This document shows positions 48,276 to 57,625 of a DNA stretch of 60,802 nt, one piece after another; positions within the stretch are counted from its first letter, which is position 1, and the number at the start of each line of letters is the position of its first letter. Source of the stretch: CAVTJX01 sp963735175 (GTDB taxonomy: Bacteria; Electryoneota; RPQS01). Location: positions 1 to 60,802 of the forward strand of contig CAVTJX010000012.1 of NCBI GenBank assembly GCA_963735175.1, written 5' to 3'. The notes beneath the pieces are model-generated. The model did not search any database. It saw only the letters and a list, made by a program, of their open reading frames with translations, and was not told the DNA's origin. The translations under genes and the position numbers were made by a program.

Positions 48276-49274
48276 TTACTGCACGGAAAGGGGGCCTTGC
48301 AGAAGGGGGTAATTTTGCAGAGCGGGGGTCCAGAGGCCCGGGCCGAGGATTTGGGCGCTGTTGGTGATCGCGCCGAGGCCGCGCTTTAACGACCAGGCGT
48401 CGTAGCCGAGCGAGTTCAGCAGCATCGCGACCTGCATCGACTGCTGGCCGTTCAGGCAGTAAACGACGATGGGCCGGTCCGGAGGCAGATACTTCAGATT
48501 CTCGTCCTGGCCGAGCGAAGCGGCGCTGATGTTCACCGCGCCGGGAATGTGCGCCAGATTGTAGACGGCCTCCGAGCCGCAGAAGACCACGAAGGGATCG
48601 TTGGCGGGGTCGCCGTCGTCGAGGGTCGCGTAGAGGTCGGCGGCGGTTTTCTGCTTCCACTGGGACGTCGGCTTGGACACCTGCGGTTCCACCGTGGCGC
48701 AGAAGAGATCGACGACGTCCATGTCTTTCGCTTTGGGTTCGGGGAAGGCGTATTCGGCCGTCAGCGGGTGGGGCGTGGTTTCGAGCATCTGGTGGCCGAC
48801 GGTGGGATGGTACCAGCCGCCGCCCATGCCGATCTTCGCCGTGTCCGCCGTCCACGCGCAGATGCCCCAGCGCAAATTGTAGGCGTCGTAGCCGGTGAGA
48901 TTCAAGAAGGCGGCGCAGGCGCTGGAGGACTGGCCGGTATAGCAATAGACGACGAGCTTGCGGTTGCGGGGAAGCTGGTTGCGCTGGCGTACGAGGCTCG
49001 CCGGATCCCAATGATGCGCGCCGGGAATATGGCCGCGGGCGGTATCGTCGGCAAGCTGGCAGACGCTGATGATATAGGGCTGCGTGGTGTCGGCGTCGTG
49101 CAGCTCGTTCCAGAGCTGCTCGGCGGTGATGTCCTTGATGCCGGCGGAAAAGTAGGCGTCGGCGGCGGTCGACATGCGCGTGAAGGCGCTGATCTGCGGC
49201 TCGACGGACCAGCCGCACGCTACGACGCTCAAAAGCAAAAGGGCCGCGAGGATCAGACGGGAAAGACGGTGCAT
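48276..49274 (-). CDS. tandem rhodanese-domain lipoprotein
   Basis: Intact. ATG 49274 is 6 bases after GGAGGA. A lipoprotein signal (MHRLSRLILAALLLLSVVAC) is followed by two rhodanese domains. The first has DDTARGHIPGAHHWDPASLV and the active loop VVYCYTGQSSSACA. The second has NLAHIPGAVNISAASLGQ and VVYCLNGQQSMQVA. Both retain the active cysteine, so each could carry persulfide sulfur. About 332 residues, envelope-located. The leader and signal peptide DNA is nearly identical to that of the next gene upstream, although the mature proteins are unrelated. Confidence 0.88.
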   Translation of the reverse strand: MHRLSRLILAALLLLSVVACGWSVEPQISAFTRMSTAADAYFSAGIKDITAEQLWNELHDADTTQPYIISVCQLADDTARGHIPGAHHWDPASLVRQRNQLPRNRKLVVYCYTGQSSSACAAFLNLTGYDAYNLRWGICAWTADTAKIGMGGGWYHPTVGHQMLETTPHPLTAEYAFPEPKAKDMDVVDLFCATVEPQVSKPTSQWKQKTAADLYATLDDGDPANDPFVVFCGSEAVYNLAHIPGAVNISAASLGQDENLKYLPPDRPIVVYCLNGQQSMQVAMLLNSLGYDAWSLKRGLGAITNSAQILGPGLWTPALQNYPLLQGPLSVQ

Positions 49275-49309
49275 GCGGCGTCCTCCGGGGAATGGTGGAT
49301 GGTGCTGTT

Positions 49310-50306
49310 TCATTTCCAGCTCGTTAACCCCCCTAACCCCCTACTGAAGCAGGAGGGAACAGAACAGAAGCAGGTTAGCGTTGTGGCGGCTCGGTTCTGC
49401 ATTTGTTGTTTCGCTTTCATCTCCTGCAAGCGACTCCGCAGACGCTCGTACAGCATACGGTCACGCTCACCGGGTGGCGCATCGGGTTGAGGCTGCAGCA
49501 TGGGATCGAGTATACGGTTGGCCTCGAAGCAGAAGGTCGATGAAGCGAATCGCGTCATCATACCGCATGAGGTGCATCGCCGCGTTCATGGCAAAATTCA
49601 ACCCCCACACATCCCGCCAGCCCAGCGTCACGAACGAATCCGCCCGCGCACAAGCCTGCGCAAAGTCGCCCTGATTGAAGGCCGCGTTGACCTGTGTGCA
49701 CCACATAGCATGCCGCGCCGCCTCCGAGCAGGGTTCGATGATCCGGATACAGGGCGCTCCCGTCTGGAGAAGGCCGTACTGCGGATGCTGCCATGCCACT
49801 TGAATGCAGAGGTACGAGTCCGCCAGATCCGGCGGCATATGGAATGCAAAACGATATTCCGGCGCTCGGAGCGCAGGGTGCGGGACATGGCCGGTAGCCC
49901 GCCACAGGCTGTCGGCGCTTGCCTGACGTTCTATTACATAGTACTTCAGCCCCAGCCGGTCGCGCAAGGCAGCCGAGGGCTGAAAGGACTCGGCCGCGCT
50001 GGCGGCTTGCGCGACGGAGATCACCAGCCCGGCGGGCCAGGTCCAATCCGTCACTCCCTGATACTCGACCTCACCGGGGCGTTTATTATCCGGCAGCAGC
50101 CGCACGACAATGTCATACATGCCGTCCGCGTAGTACAAGAGGGGGCGATCCACTTCGCTGCGAGACGTATCGCAACTGCCATCGAGCAGCCCCGAAATGT
50201 CCAATTTCAATCCTGCCGTAGGCTGCGGAGGATTGTCGCCTTGCGCCAAGACCTGTAACGGCAGCAGAAGCATGGTCGCGAGGATCAGACGGGAAAGACG
50301 GGGCAT
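49310..50306 (-). CDS. secreted TPR-like protein of unknown function, paralogue A
   Basis: ATG 50306 with GGAGGA 6 bases upstream. A signal peptide (MPRLSRLILATMLLLPLQVL) is followed by a beta-rich domain (DISGLLDGSCDTSRSEVDRP, GVTDWTWPAGLVISVAQAAS) and a helical tail (ACARADSFVTLGWRDVWGLN, MRYDDAIRFIDLL). The frame changes near 49530 into FEANRILDPMLQPQPDAPPG. The final residues (SCFSRGLGGLTSWK) are encoded by a poly-C/poly-G element variant at 49326-49359. It is clearly homologous to 50414-51316. No known family. Confidence 0.7.
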
Positions 50307-50413
50307 GCGGCGTCCTCCGGTGAATGGTGGATGGCAGTTAATGGCGGAGATTCGCGCTGACTTGTTGACCTCTCGGCCCCCTACTGAAATAGAGGAGACA
50401 GAAGAGCAAAAGA

Positions 50414-51316
50414 TTAGTGTTGTTGCTGCTGATTCTTTTTCTCTACGAGTTGATTCCGAAAACGCTCATACTTCTTACGGCCCGCTGACGTCTCAGGCGC
50501 GATACCCTTGTCTTCGGTCTCATCCAACGGTAGGGTGATCATATGATGACACTGATAACAAAGGTCAAGGAAGCGAATGGCGTCGTCGTAACGGCCGGAT
50601 AGCTGCGCGCACATACCTGCAAAGACCAGACCCTCAAGGTCATGCCAGCCCAACGTTACGAAGGAATCGGCATAGGCTATTGCCTGGCTATAATGATTCT
50701 GCCGATACTCATTGTATACGAATGTACGGCGGACCACGCTCTGAGCCGCGTCTGAGCACGGCGCTAAAATCCGGGCGCAGGTGATGGCTTCCGCCACCAG
50801 ATGCCCATATTGCGGGTGATCCCATTCGGCGAGAAAACAGAGGAAGGAATCGGCGGCGATGGCCGGTATCCGGAAAGAAAACTCAGAGGACGGGGGAAGC
50901 TTCAGGGCCGGCGCCCGTCCGGTTGCACGCCAAATGCTGTCATCTCGCATTTGGCGCCGCGTGACAATATACTCAAACTGCAATTGTTTTCGGAGAGCGG
51001 CCGAGGGATGAAGCGCACCGTATGCTGTCGGTGCCCACCCAACCGAAATCGAAAGCCCAGCCGGCCAGGTCCAATCGGTGATACCGTTATAGGGGAGTTC
51101 GCTGGGGTGACGGCCGTCGTTGGTTAGCAAGGATACCGCGAGAAGGTACATGCCGCCGGTGTAGTAGGTGGGAACACCGAAACCTATCGAGCTGCCGCAT
51201 GAAGCATCATTGTTGGCCACAAACCGCAATCCAAGCGTCATGCCTGACTTGGCGTTCGCAGCATGAACCAGCAGCGTGATGCACAGGCATCCGGCTAAGA
51301 AGAGGTGTTTCGGCAT
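50414..51316 (-). CDS. secreted TPR-like protein of unknown function, paralogue B
   Basis: Intact. ATG 51316 (MPKHLFLAGCLCITLLVHAA) gives a clean signal peptide; a longer frame to 51400 adds 28 residues before it. It shares with paralogue A a GITDWTWPAGLSISVG segment, an HPQYG segment, ADSFVTLGWHDLEGL and RYDDAIRFLDL. A basic, Gln-rich tail ends QLVEKKNQQQQH. Probably periplasmic. The two paralogues lie in tandem upstream of the rhodanese lipoprotein gene, in the same direction, which suggests a three-gene unit. Confidence 0.7.
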   Translation of the reverse strand: MPKHLFLAGCLCITLLVHAANAKSGMTLGLRFVANNDASCGSSIGFGVPTYYTGGMYLLAVSLLTNDGRHPSELPYNGITDWTWPAGLSISVGWAPTAYGALHPSAALRKQLQFEYIVTRRQMRDDSIWRATGRAPALKLPPSSEFSFRIPAIAADSFLCFLAEWDHPQYGHLVAEAITCARILAPCSDAAQSVVRRTFVYNEYRQNHYSQAIAYADSFVTLGWHDLEGLVFAGMCAQLSGRYDDAIRFLDLCYQCHHMITLPLDETEDKGIAPETSAGRKKYERFRNQLVEKKNQQQQH

Positions 51317-51479
51317 CTGGTGGATCCGTGTTCGTGAAATCTTCAGCATGTGCGTGTTTGTTCCCAAAGGCCGGGTCGTAATTGCGGAGGCTCCCTGCAA
51401 GACGATGGGCAGATGCTCGGCCGGAGGCCGCCGCTAGTAAGCGTGGAAGGAGTTGGTTCGCGGCAAGGGGCGAACGGAA

Positions 51480-51549
51480 CGCGCGGGGTGAGGGCACCCC
51501 GCGCGGCGATCAATCCCACCCCCTAACCCCCCCCGTGAACGGGGGGGAC
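51480..51549. repeat. GCGCGGGGTG palindrome plus poly-C/poly-G element
   Basis: A copy of the 115-138 family directly followed by a poly-C/poly-G element (51512-51549). Both lie just past the malic enzyme 3' end. Confidence 0.8.
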
Positions 51550-51580
51550 AAGAAGGATCCCGCAACGGGGTGGAATTAAA

Positions 51581-53297
51581 TCAACTGCGTTTCAGACGGT
51601 AGGGGTAGTAGTGCGGGGTCCACATGGCGGCTTTGATCAGCGCGGCCAGGCGCTCATCGGAAGCCTGGATGCCGATCTGTTCATCGCGGGCCTGCCGGGC
51701 CACGGCGAGGGCGACGTTAAACGAAACGTCGCGGATATTTTTCAGCGGCGGCAGCAGATAACCGGCGGCGCGCTTTTCGGCCGTCACCATATCGGAGATC
51801 GCCACGGTGGCGGCGTGGAACATGCGGTGCGTCACCTTGGACGCCTGGCAGACGATGGAACCCAGGCCGACGCCGGGGAAGATGTAGAGGTTGTTGCACT
51901 GACTGACGTGAATCTGGCGGCCATCATGCGTGACGGGCGCGAACGGACTGCCGGTGGCGATGAGCGCGCGGCCTTCGGTGGCGCGGACGATGGTCTCGGG
52001 CGTGGCTTCGCACTTCGAGGTCGGATTCGAGAGGCAGCAGATGATGGGGCGGTCGGTATGCTCGAGCATGCCGTGCATCAGCTCCGCGGAGAATACGCCG
52101 GGCTGAGCGGAGAGACCGATCAGCGTCGTGATCTTCGCGTGTTTTACGACTTCGGCGAGATTGGGCGCGCGGTCCTTAGGAATCGGCCAGTTCTGGATCA
52201 GCGCCTTGGGCTGGAGGAAATTTTTCTGGTTGGCTTCCACCGACATGCCTTCCATGAGCAGACCGGGCACGTCGATGGCGAAAATGCGGCGGCGGGCTTC
52301 TTCGATGGAAATTCCGTCGTCGGCGGCCATGAGCGTGCAGAGCGCATTGGCGACGCCGCTGCCCGCCTGGCCGAAGCCGAGGATGGCGATGCGTTCGTTG
52401 GAAGCCGGGCGGCCCTTTGTCTGGAAGGCGGTGCGCAGCGCGGCGGCGGCGGTCGCGCCGGTGCCCTGGATGTCGTCGTTGAAGGACGGCAGCCGGTCGT
52501 GATAGCGCTCGAGCAGATTGAACGCGTTCTCTTGCCGAAGTCTTCCCACTGCAGCAGCGCGCGCGGGAAGACGCGCTTCACGCCCTGCACGAACGCGTTC
52601 GAGAAATTCGTAGTATTCGACGCCCCGCAGGCGCGGCTTGCGGACGCCGAGGTAGAGCGGATCGTCAGCAGCTTCTCGTTGTTGGTGCCGACGTCGAGGC
52701 TGATCGGCAGCGTGGAGGCGGGATGGATGCCGGCGGCGGCGATGTAGAGCGCGAGCTTGCCGATGGGAATGCCCATGCCGTGGCGCCGAGGTCGCCGAGG
52801 CCTAGAATGCGCTCGCTGTCGGTAACGACGATCAGCGAGATGTCCGGGCAGACCGACGCTTTCCAGAATCTGGTCGATCTTGACGACGTTGTTGGGGGTG
52901 ATATACGCGCCGCGATACTGGCGGATGATATCGACATCTCGATGCAGGCCTGGCCGACCGTCGGGGTATAGACGATGGGCAGCATCTCTTCGATGTGGCG
53001 CGTCAAGAGCGCATAGTACAGCGTTTCGTTGCGGTCGAGGAGCGACTTTAACGCGATGTATTTGCCGAGGTCGGTGCGCTTGACGGTGTAATTGGTGTAG
53101 GCGCGTTCAAGCTGAGCTTCGAGAGTCCCCACGCTGTTGGTGATGAGACCGGTCAACTCAAATTCTTCGCGTTCCTGATCTGGAAAGGCGCTGCCCTTGT
53201 TGAGGAGCGGGTCGCGCATCAGGGCATAGCCTTTGGCGGGCACTTCGTAGTAGACCTCCTGCGTGAGGGGGTCGATGCGCATTTCAAAGCGTTTCAT
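51581..53297 (-). CDS. NAD-type malic enzyme
   Basis: Oxidative decarboxylation of malate to pyruvate. Motifs in order: LKSLLDRNETLYYALL, MLPIVYTPTVGQAC, VVTDSERILGLGDLGA, MGIPIGKLALYIAAAGIHP, LPISLDVGTNNEKLL, FNDDIQGTGATAAAALRTAF, ILGFGQAGSGVANAL, CLSNPTSKCEATPE and NNLYIFPGVGLGSI. This is the long (about 560-residue) malic enzyme class. The ATG at 53297 (MKRFEMRIDP) is preferred over 53372. Frame changes occur near 52950-52870, 52790, 52630 and 52540. No regulatory site seen. Confidence 0.93.
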
Positions 53298-53556
53298 CGG
53301 GTTCGCTTTCGAACTTTCACTGCGCCGTGCCGCCGAGGGTTTAAGATACGGTCTCCGCTCCGGCTTTTGCAAGAGGCGTGGAGTATTTTTTGTATCTCGC
53401 TGTCGGCTTTGGCGGCCGGGGCAGAATGGTTAATTTTGATGAGAATACAGGAACAGGCGCAGCGCGTTCGCCGCGTCTGAAAAGATACACACTTTACCCT
53501 TAGCGATCAAGTGAATTATTTAGCAAGCAGCGGGAAAACGGTAGAGATTGAAGAGG

Positions 53557-54285
53557 CTAAAGGGCGGTAATCAAGAGTTTAACGGAGGCGAAGAGGAGCA
53601 CGCCGGCGAGCACGCGGCGGAGCGTCATTCCGGAGAAATACTGCGAGCCGATGTATGAACCGGCCAATCCGCCGCAGAAGGCCGCCGCGAGTAATGGCAA
53701 CGCTGGAGTGACGTCCACGCCGCCGCGCAGCATGCGGCCCGCGAGGCCCGCGAGGGAATTCAAGACGATGAAGAGGGCGGCGGTGCCGGCGGTCTGTTTG
53801 GCCGTGGCCCAGCGGCCAAGGATGAGGAGCGGGCTTAAAAAGATGCCGCCGCCAACTCCTACCATGCCGGAAAGCAGTCCCACTGCGCCGCCGACCGGCA
53901 ACGAGAGCGGCAGGGGAATGGGGCGCGTGGTTTCTTCGACAGGACGGCGCGTGAAGATCATTGCCAGCCGCCACGCGGCAAAGAGCAGCGCGAAGGCGAG
54001 CAGCAGATGATAAATGCGATCGGAGATCGGCAGAAAGCCGCCGAGGAAGGCCATTGGAACGGAGGTCAGCACGAACGGCAGGGAGAGTTTCCACGACAAA
54101 TGCCCGGCGCGCAAAAAGGCGATGAGTGCGATGCCCGCCACGAGCACGTTCAAGATGAGCGCGGTGGGCGCCATGAGCGCGGGCGCGACGCCGCAGAGCG
54201 CCATCACGGCCAGATAACCGGAAGCGCCCCCGTGACCGACGGAGGAATAGAGCGCCGCGACGAGGAAGATGAGGAGGGAAGACAC
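53557..54285 (-). CDS. TauE/SafE (TSUP) family membrane permease
   Basis: About 243 residues and eight hydrophobic helices. The head SSLLIFLVAALYSSVGHGGA and the repeated glycine motif GLLSGMVGVGGGIFLSPLLI are hallmarks of the TSUP family. That family exports sulfite, sulfoacetate or similar anions. Intact frame. GTG 54285 is chosen because upstream codons are translated GGATGAA heptamers (TSSFILHPSSFIL) and look spurious. No obvious ribosome site. Substrate unknown. Confidence 0.82.
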   Translation of the reverse strand: MSSLLIFLVAALYSSVGHGGASGYLAVMALCGVAPALMAPTALILNVLVAGIALIAFLRAGHLSWKLSLPFVLTSVPMAFLGGFLPISDRIYHLLLAFALLFAAWRLAMIFTRRPVEETTRPIPLPLSLPVGGAVGLLSGMVGVGGGIFLSPLLILGRWATAKQTAGTAALFIVLNSLAGLAGRMLRGGVDVTPALPLLAAAFCGGLAGSYIGSQYFSGMTLRRVLAGVLLFASVKLLITAL

Positions 54286-54293
54286 GGCGGACA

Positions 54294-54328
54294 GGATGAA
54301 GGATGAAGGATGAAGGATGAAGGATGAA
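54294..54328. repeat. heptamer repeat before the TSUP gene
   Basis: GGATGAA five times in perfect tandem. Confidence 0.9.
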
Positions 54329-54352
54329 GTGCAGAAAGCCTGTAACAACACC

Positions 54353-54406
54353 TGTCATTCTGGACACCGCGCGTCTAGGGTATTCGCGCGGGCGTCCAGA
54401 ATCCTA
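54353..54406 (-). repeat. left inverted repeat of GIY-YIG unit 2
   Basis: TGTCATTCTGGACACC ... GGCGTCCAGAATCCTA. The TAG that begins it on the minus strand is the nuclease stop codon. Confidence 0.88.
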
Positions 54407-54727
54407 TGATCGCTGGGGATCTGGGGGCGGGGGCTCGTCCACATCCCAGTCCGCCGCCAGATCCTGCCACGTGGGATTGTGGCCTTCAATCAAATGAATT
54501 TTCCAAAGTCGTGGCCAGTTTTTCAATGCCTTCTCACGTGCAATGGCGCTTTTGATGCGTGTGAAGGCTTCGGAATACACGAGGCGGTCGATGTTGTAGC
54601 GTTTAGTGAAACCGTCGTAGGTCTTATGCTTGTGTTGCCATACGCGGCGTTGCAGATCGCTGGTGACGCCGATATACAGGCGGTGCGTGGCCGAGGCGCG
54701 AATGTATACACTGTAGCGATGGCTTAT
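54404..54727 (-). CDS. small GIY-YIG nuclease
   Basis: Short GIY-YIG domain: HRYSVYIRASATHRLYIGVT contains the Y and YIG elements. RRVWQHKHKTYDGFTKRYNI, AIAREKALKNWPRLWK and NPTWQDLAADW complete the family pattern. About 107 residues. No ATG, GTG or TTG lies between the right-hand repeat and the domain in this frame. The best-placed codon is ATA 54727, six bases after AAGG, so a base error (ATG) or indel at the start is likely. The gene is bounded by inverted copies of the CATTCTGGAC palindrome and ends on the left copy's TAG. Confidence 0.85.
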   Translation of the reverse strand: MSHRYSVYIRASATHRLYIGVTSDLQRRVWQHKHKTYDGFTKRYNIDRLVYSEAFTRIKSAIAREKALKNWPRLWKIHLIEGHNPTWQDLAADWDVDEPPPPDPQRS

Positions 54728-54750
54728 CCGGCACCTTAGAAGAGGCTGGC

Positions 54751-54942
54751 GATGTTTAGGATTCTGGACGCCCACCCGCAGACGGGCGGTGTCCAGAATG
54801 ACAGTGTTGCGGGTCTGGCGATGTTTAGGATTCTGGACGCCCACCCGCAGACGGGCGGTGTCCAGAATGACAGGTGTTACGGGCTGGCGACGTTTAGGTT
54901 TCTGGACGCCCACCCGCAGACGGGCGGTGTCCAGAATGACGA
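54751..54942 (+). repeat. three tandem 69-bp units carrying the CATTCTGGAC palindrome
   Basis: Units start at 54751, 54820 and 54889. Each has TTTAGG(A/T)T, TCTGGACGCCCACCCGCAG, ACGGGCGGTGTCCAGAATGAC and a GGG(T/C)CTGGCGA-type linker. The first is the right inverted repeat of the nuclease unit. Confidence 0.95.
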
Positions 54943-54943
54943 C

Positions 54944-55387
54944 TCAGGGCAAAACCGTAATCGCATCACCCGGCCGCACCACGCCGCTGACGAGTACGCG
55001 GGCGAAGAGGCCTTCGCGGGGCATCACGCAGTCGCCGACTTGCTGATAGATCGCGCAGCGGGAATGGCATTCTTTGCCGATTTGCGTAATCTTGAGTTCG
55101 CATTCGCCGACGCGTAGACGGTCGCCGATTTTCAACGCGAGCAGGTCGATGCCGGTGGTGGTGATGTTTTCGGCAAAGCCGCCGGGGGGAACTTCGAGGC
55201 CGAGGGCGCGGATTTTGGCGATGCTCTCGTCGGCGAGCAGACTGATCTGGCGGTGCCACTTGCCGGCGTGGGCGTCGCCTTCCATGCCCCAATTTTCGCG
55301 CAATTGCGCGGCGGGAATATTGCTTTTCGGCGTGCCCTTTTCAGTGCTGATGGAGAGCGCGAGGACCGTGGCGCCGGTCATGTCCAT
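54944..55387 (-). CDS. MOSC-domain protein of the molybdenum cofactor operon
   Basis: 147 residues, intact. The MOSC fold is shown by GDAHAGKWHRQISLLADESI, GGFAENITTTGIDL, LRVGECELKITQIGKECHSR and the cysteine-bearing CAIYQQVGDCVMPREGLFAR. MOSC domains handle sulfur on the molybdenum cofactor. The start overlaps the moeA stop by 10 bases (ATG 55387 or 55381), making it the last gene of the operon. Cytoplasmic. Confidence 0.85.
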   Translation of the reverse strand: MDMTGATVLALSISTEKGTPKSNIPAAQLRENWGMEGDAHAGKWHRQISLLADESIAKIRALGLEVPPGGFAENITTTGIDLLALKIGDRLRVGECELKITQIGKECHSRCAIYQQVGDCVMPREGLFARVLVSGVVRPGDAITVLP

Positions 55388-56613
55388 GAGAGCAGCTCCA
55401 CGAGGACACTTTCGCCTTGCGCGAGATGTTCGGCGGCGGCGGGAAAGTGAATCAATCCACTGGCGGGGGCGAGGCCGCCCAGCATATGCGATTCCTGGCC
55501 GCGGGTGGGATGAGCGATGACGCTGCCGTTTTCGTGGACTAACCGCGCGCGCACGAATTCGAGGCGGCCCGGTTTCTTTTTCAAATCACTGCCGAGAATC
55601 GCCGAAACACGCAGCGGTTCCACGTCGGTCGCGCCCATCATCAGCAGCAGCGCGGAGCGGACGAAGAGGTGAAAGGAGAGCAGCGCGGCGACGGGATTGC
55701 CGGGCAAGCCGAAGATCAACTTTTCGTGCAAGGGATCCTGCGGATCGACGAGGGTGGCGAAGAGATTGGGTTTGCCCGGTTTCATGGCGACGCGCGCATG
55801 GTGAACGCTTACGCCGAGGCGCCGCAACGCGGGCAATACGTAGTCGAAATCGCCGGCGGACGCGCCGCCCACGGTTATGACGACGTCGGCGCTGAACAAC
55901 GCGCGCTCCAGATCACGAGTGAGGGCGTGCAGGTCGTCTTGCGAATGCAGCCTGCTGACCTCGCGAACGCCCAGCGCGCGGGAAGCGGCGGCAAGGGCGG
56001 CGGAGTTGGAATCGTAGATTTGTCCGAGTTCGAGCGGATGGCCGGGGGTGACGATCTTGTCGCCGGTAACGACAAGGGCGACACGCGGCGTGTCGTAGGC
56101 CGGGACCATGGTGAGACCAAAGGACGCGAGGAGGCCGATGACGGGCGGCGAGATCTTCGTGCCGTGGGCGAAGACGATTTGGCCCGCGCGGAATTCCTCG
56201 CCCGCGCGGCGGATGTTTTCGCCGGGCCGCACGGCGGCGCGAAACTGCACGGTATCGTCGCTGATGGTCGTGTCTTCATGCATGACGACGGCATCCACGC
56301 CGCCGCCGAGGGGCGCGCCGGTCATGACTTTAAGCGCCGTGCCGGGCGCGAGCGTTGCGGGCGGGCGTTCGCCGGTGCGGACCTGCCCGGTGATTTTAAG
56401 CGCGACCGGATTCTCCGGCGAAGCGTGGCTGATATCGGCGAGACGCAGGGCGTAACCGTCAACGGCGGTGTTGTCGAAGCGCGGGACGGCAAACGGCGCG
56501 GTAACGGGCTGCGCAAGGTAAAGGCCCGGCAGTTCAGTGAGCGGCCGTTCGCGCCAGGTGAGCGGCTGTGCGTGGGCGCGGACGTGGGCGAGCGCTTCCG
56601 CGTAGGCGATCAC
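55378..56613 (-). CDS. moeA: molybdopterin molybdotransferase
   Basis: Intact, 411 residues. Inserts molybdate into adenylylated molybdopterin. Motifs: FAVPRFDNTAVDGYALRLAD, ALKVMTGAPLGGGVDAVVMH, VVTGDKIVTPGHPLELGQIY, ITVGGASAGDFDYV and FGLPGNPVAALLSFHLF. The start overlaps the moaCB stop (ATGA) and its stop overlaps the MOSC start. Confidence 0.95.
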   Translation of the reverse strand: MIAYAEALAHVRAHAQPLTWRERPLTELPGLYLAQPVTAPFAVPRFDNTAVDGYALRLADISHASPENPVALKITGQVRTGERPPATLAPGTALKVMTGAPLGGGVDAVVMHEDTTISDDTVQFRAAVRPGENIRRAGEEFRAGQIVFAHGTKISPPVIGLLASFGLTMVPAYDTPRVALVVTGDKIVTPGHPLELGQIYDSNSAALAAASRALGVREVSRLHSQDDLHALTRDLERALFSADVVITVGGASAGDFDYVLPALRRLGVSVHHARVAMKPGKPNLFATLVDPQDPLHEKLIFGLPGNPVAALLSFHLFVRSALLLMMGATDVEPLRVSAILGSDLKKKPGRLEFVRARLVHENGSVIAHPTRGQESHMLGGLAPASGLIHFPAAAEHLAQGESVLVELLSWT

Positions 56614-57550
56614 GGTTTGCCCTCCGGATGTGCCGGAGCGTCTGGATGACCACCGCCGCGCAACATGCCGAAGGCGTGGAGCAGGCCGGGGAAGAGCGCA
56701 TCGAGGGATTCGGCTACGCCGCGTTTTGAACCCGGCAAATTGATAATAATCGTGCGGCCGCGAATTCCGGCCTTGCCGCGGGAGAGCATGGAGTAAGGTG
56801 TGCGCTCCTGGCCGTAGGCGCGTAACGCCTCGGGAATGCCGGGAATCTCGCGCTCGATGACGCGGGCCATCGCCTCGGGGGTATTGTCGCGCGGGGAAAA
56901 GCCGGTGCCGCCGGTCGTGAGCACGAGATCGAGTTTCAGCGTGTCGGCGTATCTGTCAACGCCTCGATAATGCGCAGCGGATCGTCGGGAATGATAAGGT
57001 AGTCTTCCACCTTCAATCCTTCGGCGCTGAGGCGCTGCTCGATAGCGCGGCCGGAAAGATCATCCTTGGAACCACTGGCGATGGAGTCGGAGAGGACGAG
57101 CACGGCGGCACGCAACGGCGTATCGTAGTGGTTGTGGAAATCGCTCTTGCCGCCACGCTTGCTGATGAGCCGGACGTTGGTGATGACGAGTTCCTTGTCA
57201 ATCATTTTCAGCATGTCGTACAGGGTGAGCGCGGCGACGGTGGCGGCGGTGAGCGCCTCCATTTCCACGCCGGTCTTGTGAATCGCCTTGACCGTGGCGG
57301 TGACGACGATTTTACCTTCGCCCTGGGTGAAAGCCATACTGGCGTGGTCCAGGGGCAGCGGGTGGCAGTAGGGGATGAACTGGGCGGTGTTCTTCGCGGC
57401 CAGAACGCCCGCGACGCGCGCGACTTCGAAGGGATCGCCCTTGGGTACGTTGCCGGTGCGGATCGCTTCGAGCGTGAGCGGCGCGAGGCGCAGCGTGGCT
57501 TCGGCGGTGGCGGTGCGCAGGGTGCTGGTTTTACGGGAGACGTCAATCAT
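56610..57550 (-). CDS. moaCB: MoaC-MoaB/MogA fusion
   Basis: The N-terminal half is MoaC (cyclic pyranopterin monophosphate synthase), with GDPFEVARVAGVLAAKNTAQ, IPYCHPLPLDHASM, HKTGVEMEALTAATVAALTL and YDMLKMIDKELVITNVRLIS. The C-terminal half is MoaB/MogA-like (molybdopterin adenylyltransferase fold): VLVLSDSIASGSKDDLSGRA, LVLTTGGTGFSPRDNTPEAM and IINLPGSKRGVAESLDALFP. One frame change near 56940 lies inside the second domain. Such MoaC-MoaB fusions are known. Coupled to moeA by a 4-base overlap. Confidence 0.92.
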
Positions 57551-57625
57551 AAAAGCGTGAGTGTTGATATACGCGCGGGATAAGGAAATCCCGCGCGGCG
57601 TCGTAACGTTGCGGCGAGAAAATGT

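Noticed and set aside
54752..55117. Plus-strand protein with three DAHPQTGGVQND repeats
   Set aside because: The peptide repeats are the 69-bp palindromic units (23 codons, so frame is kept), and the rest runs antisense to the MOSC gene.
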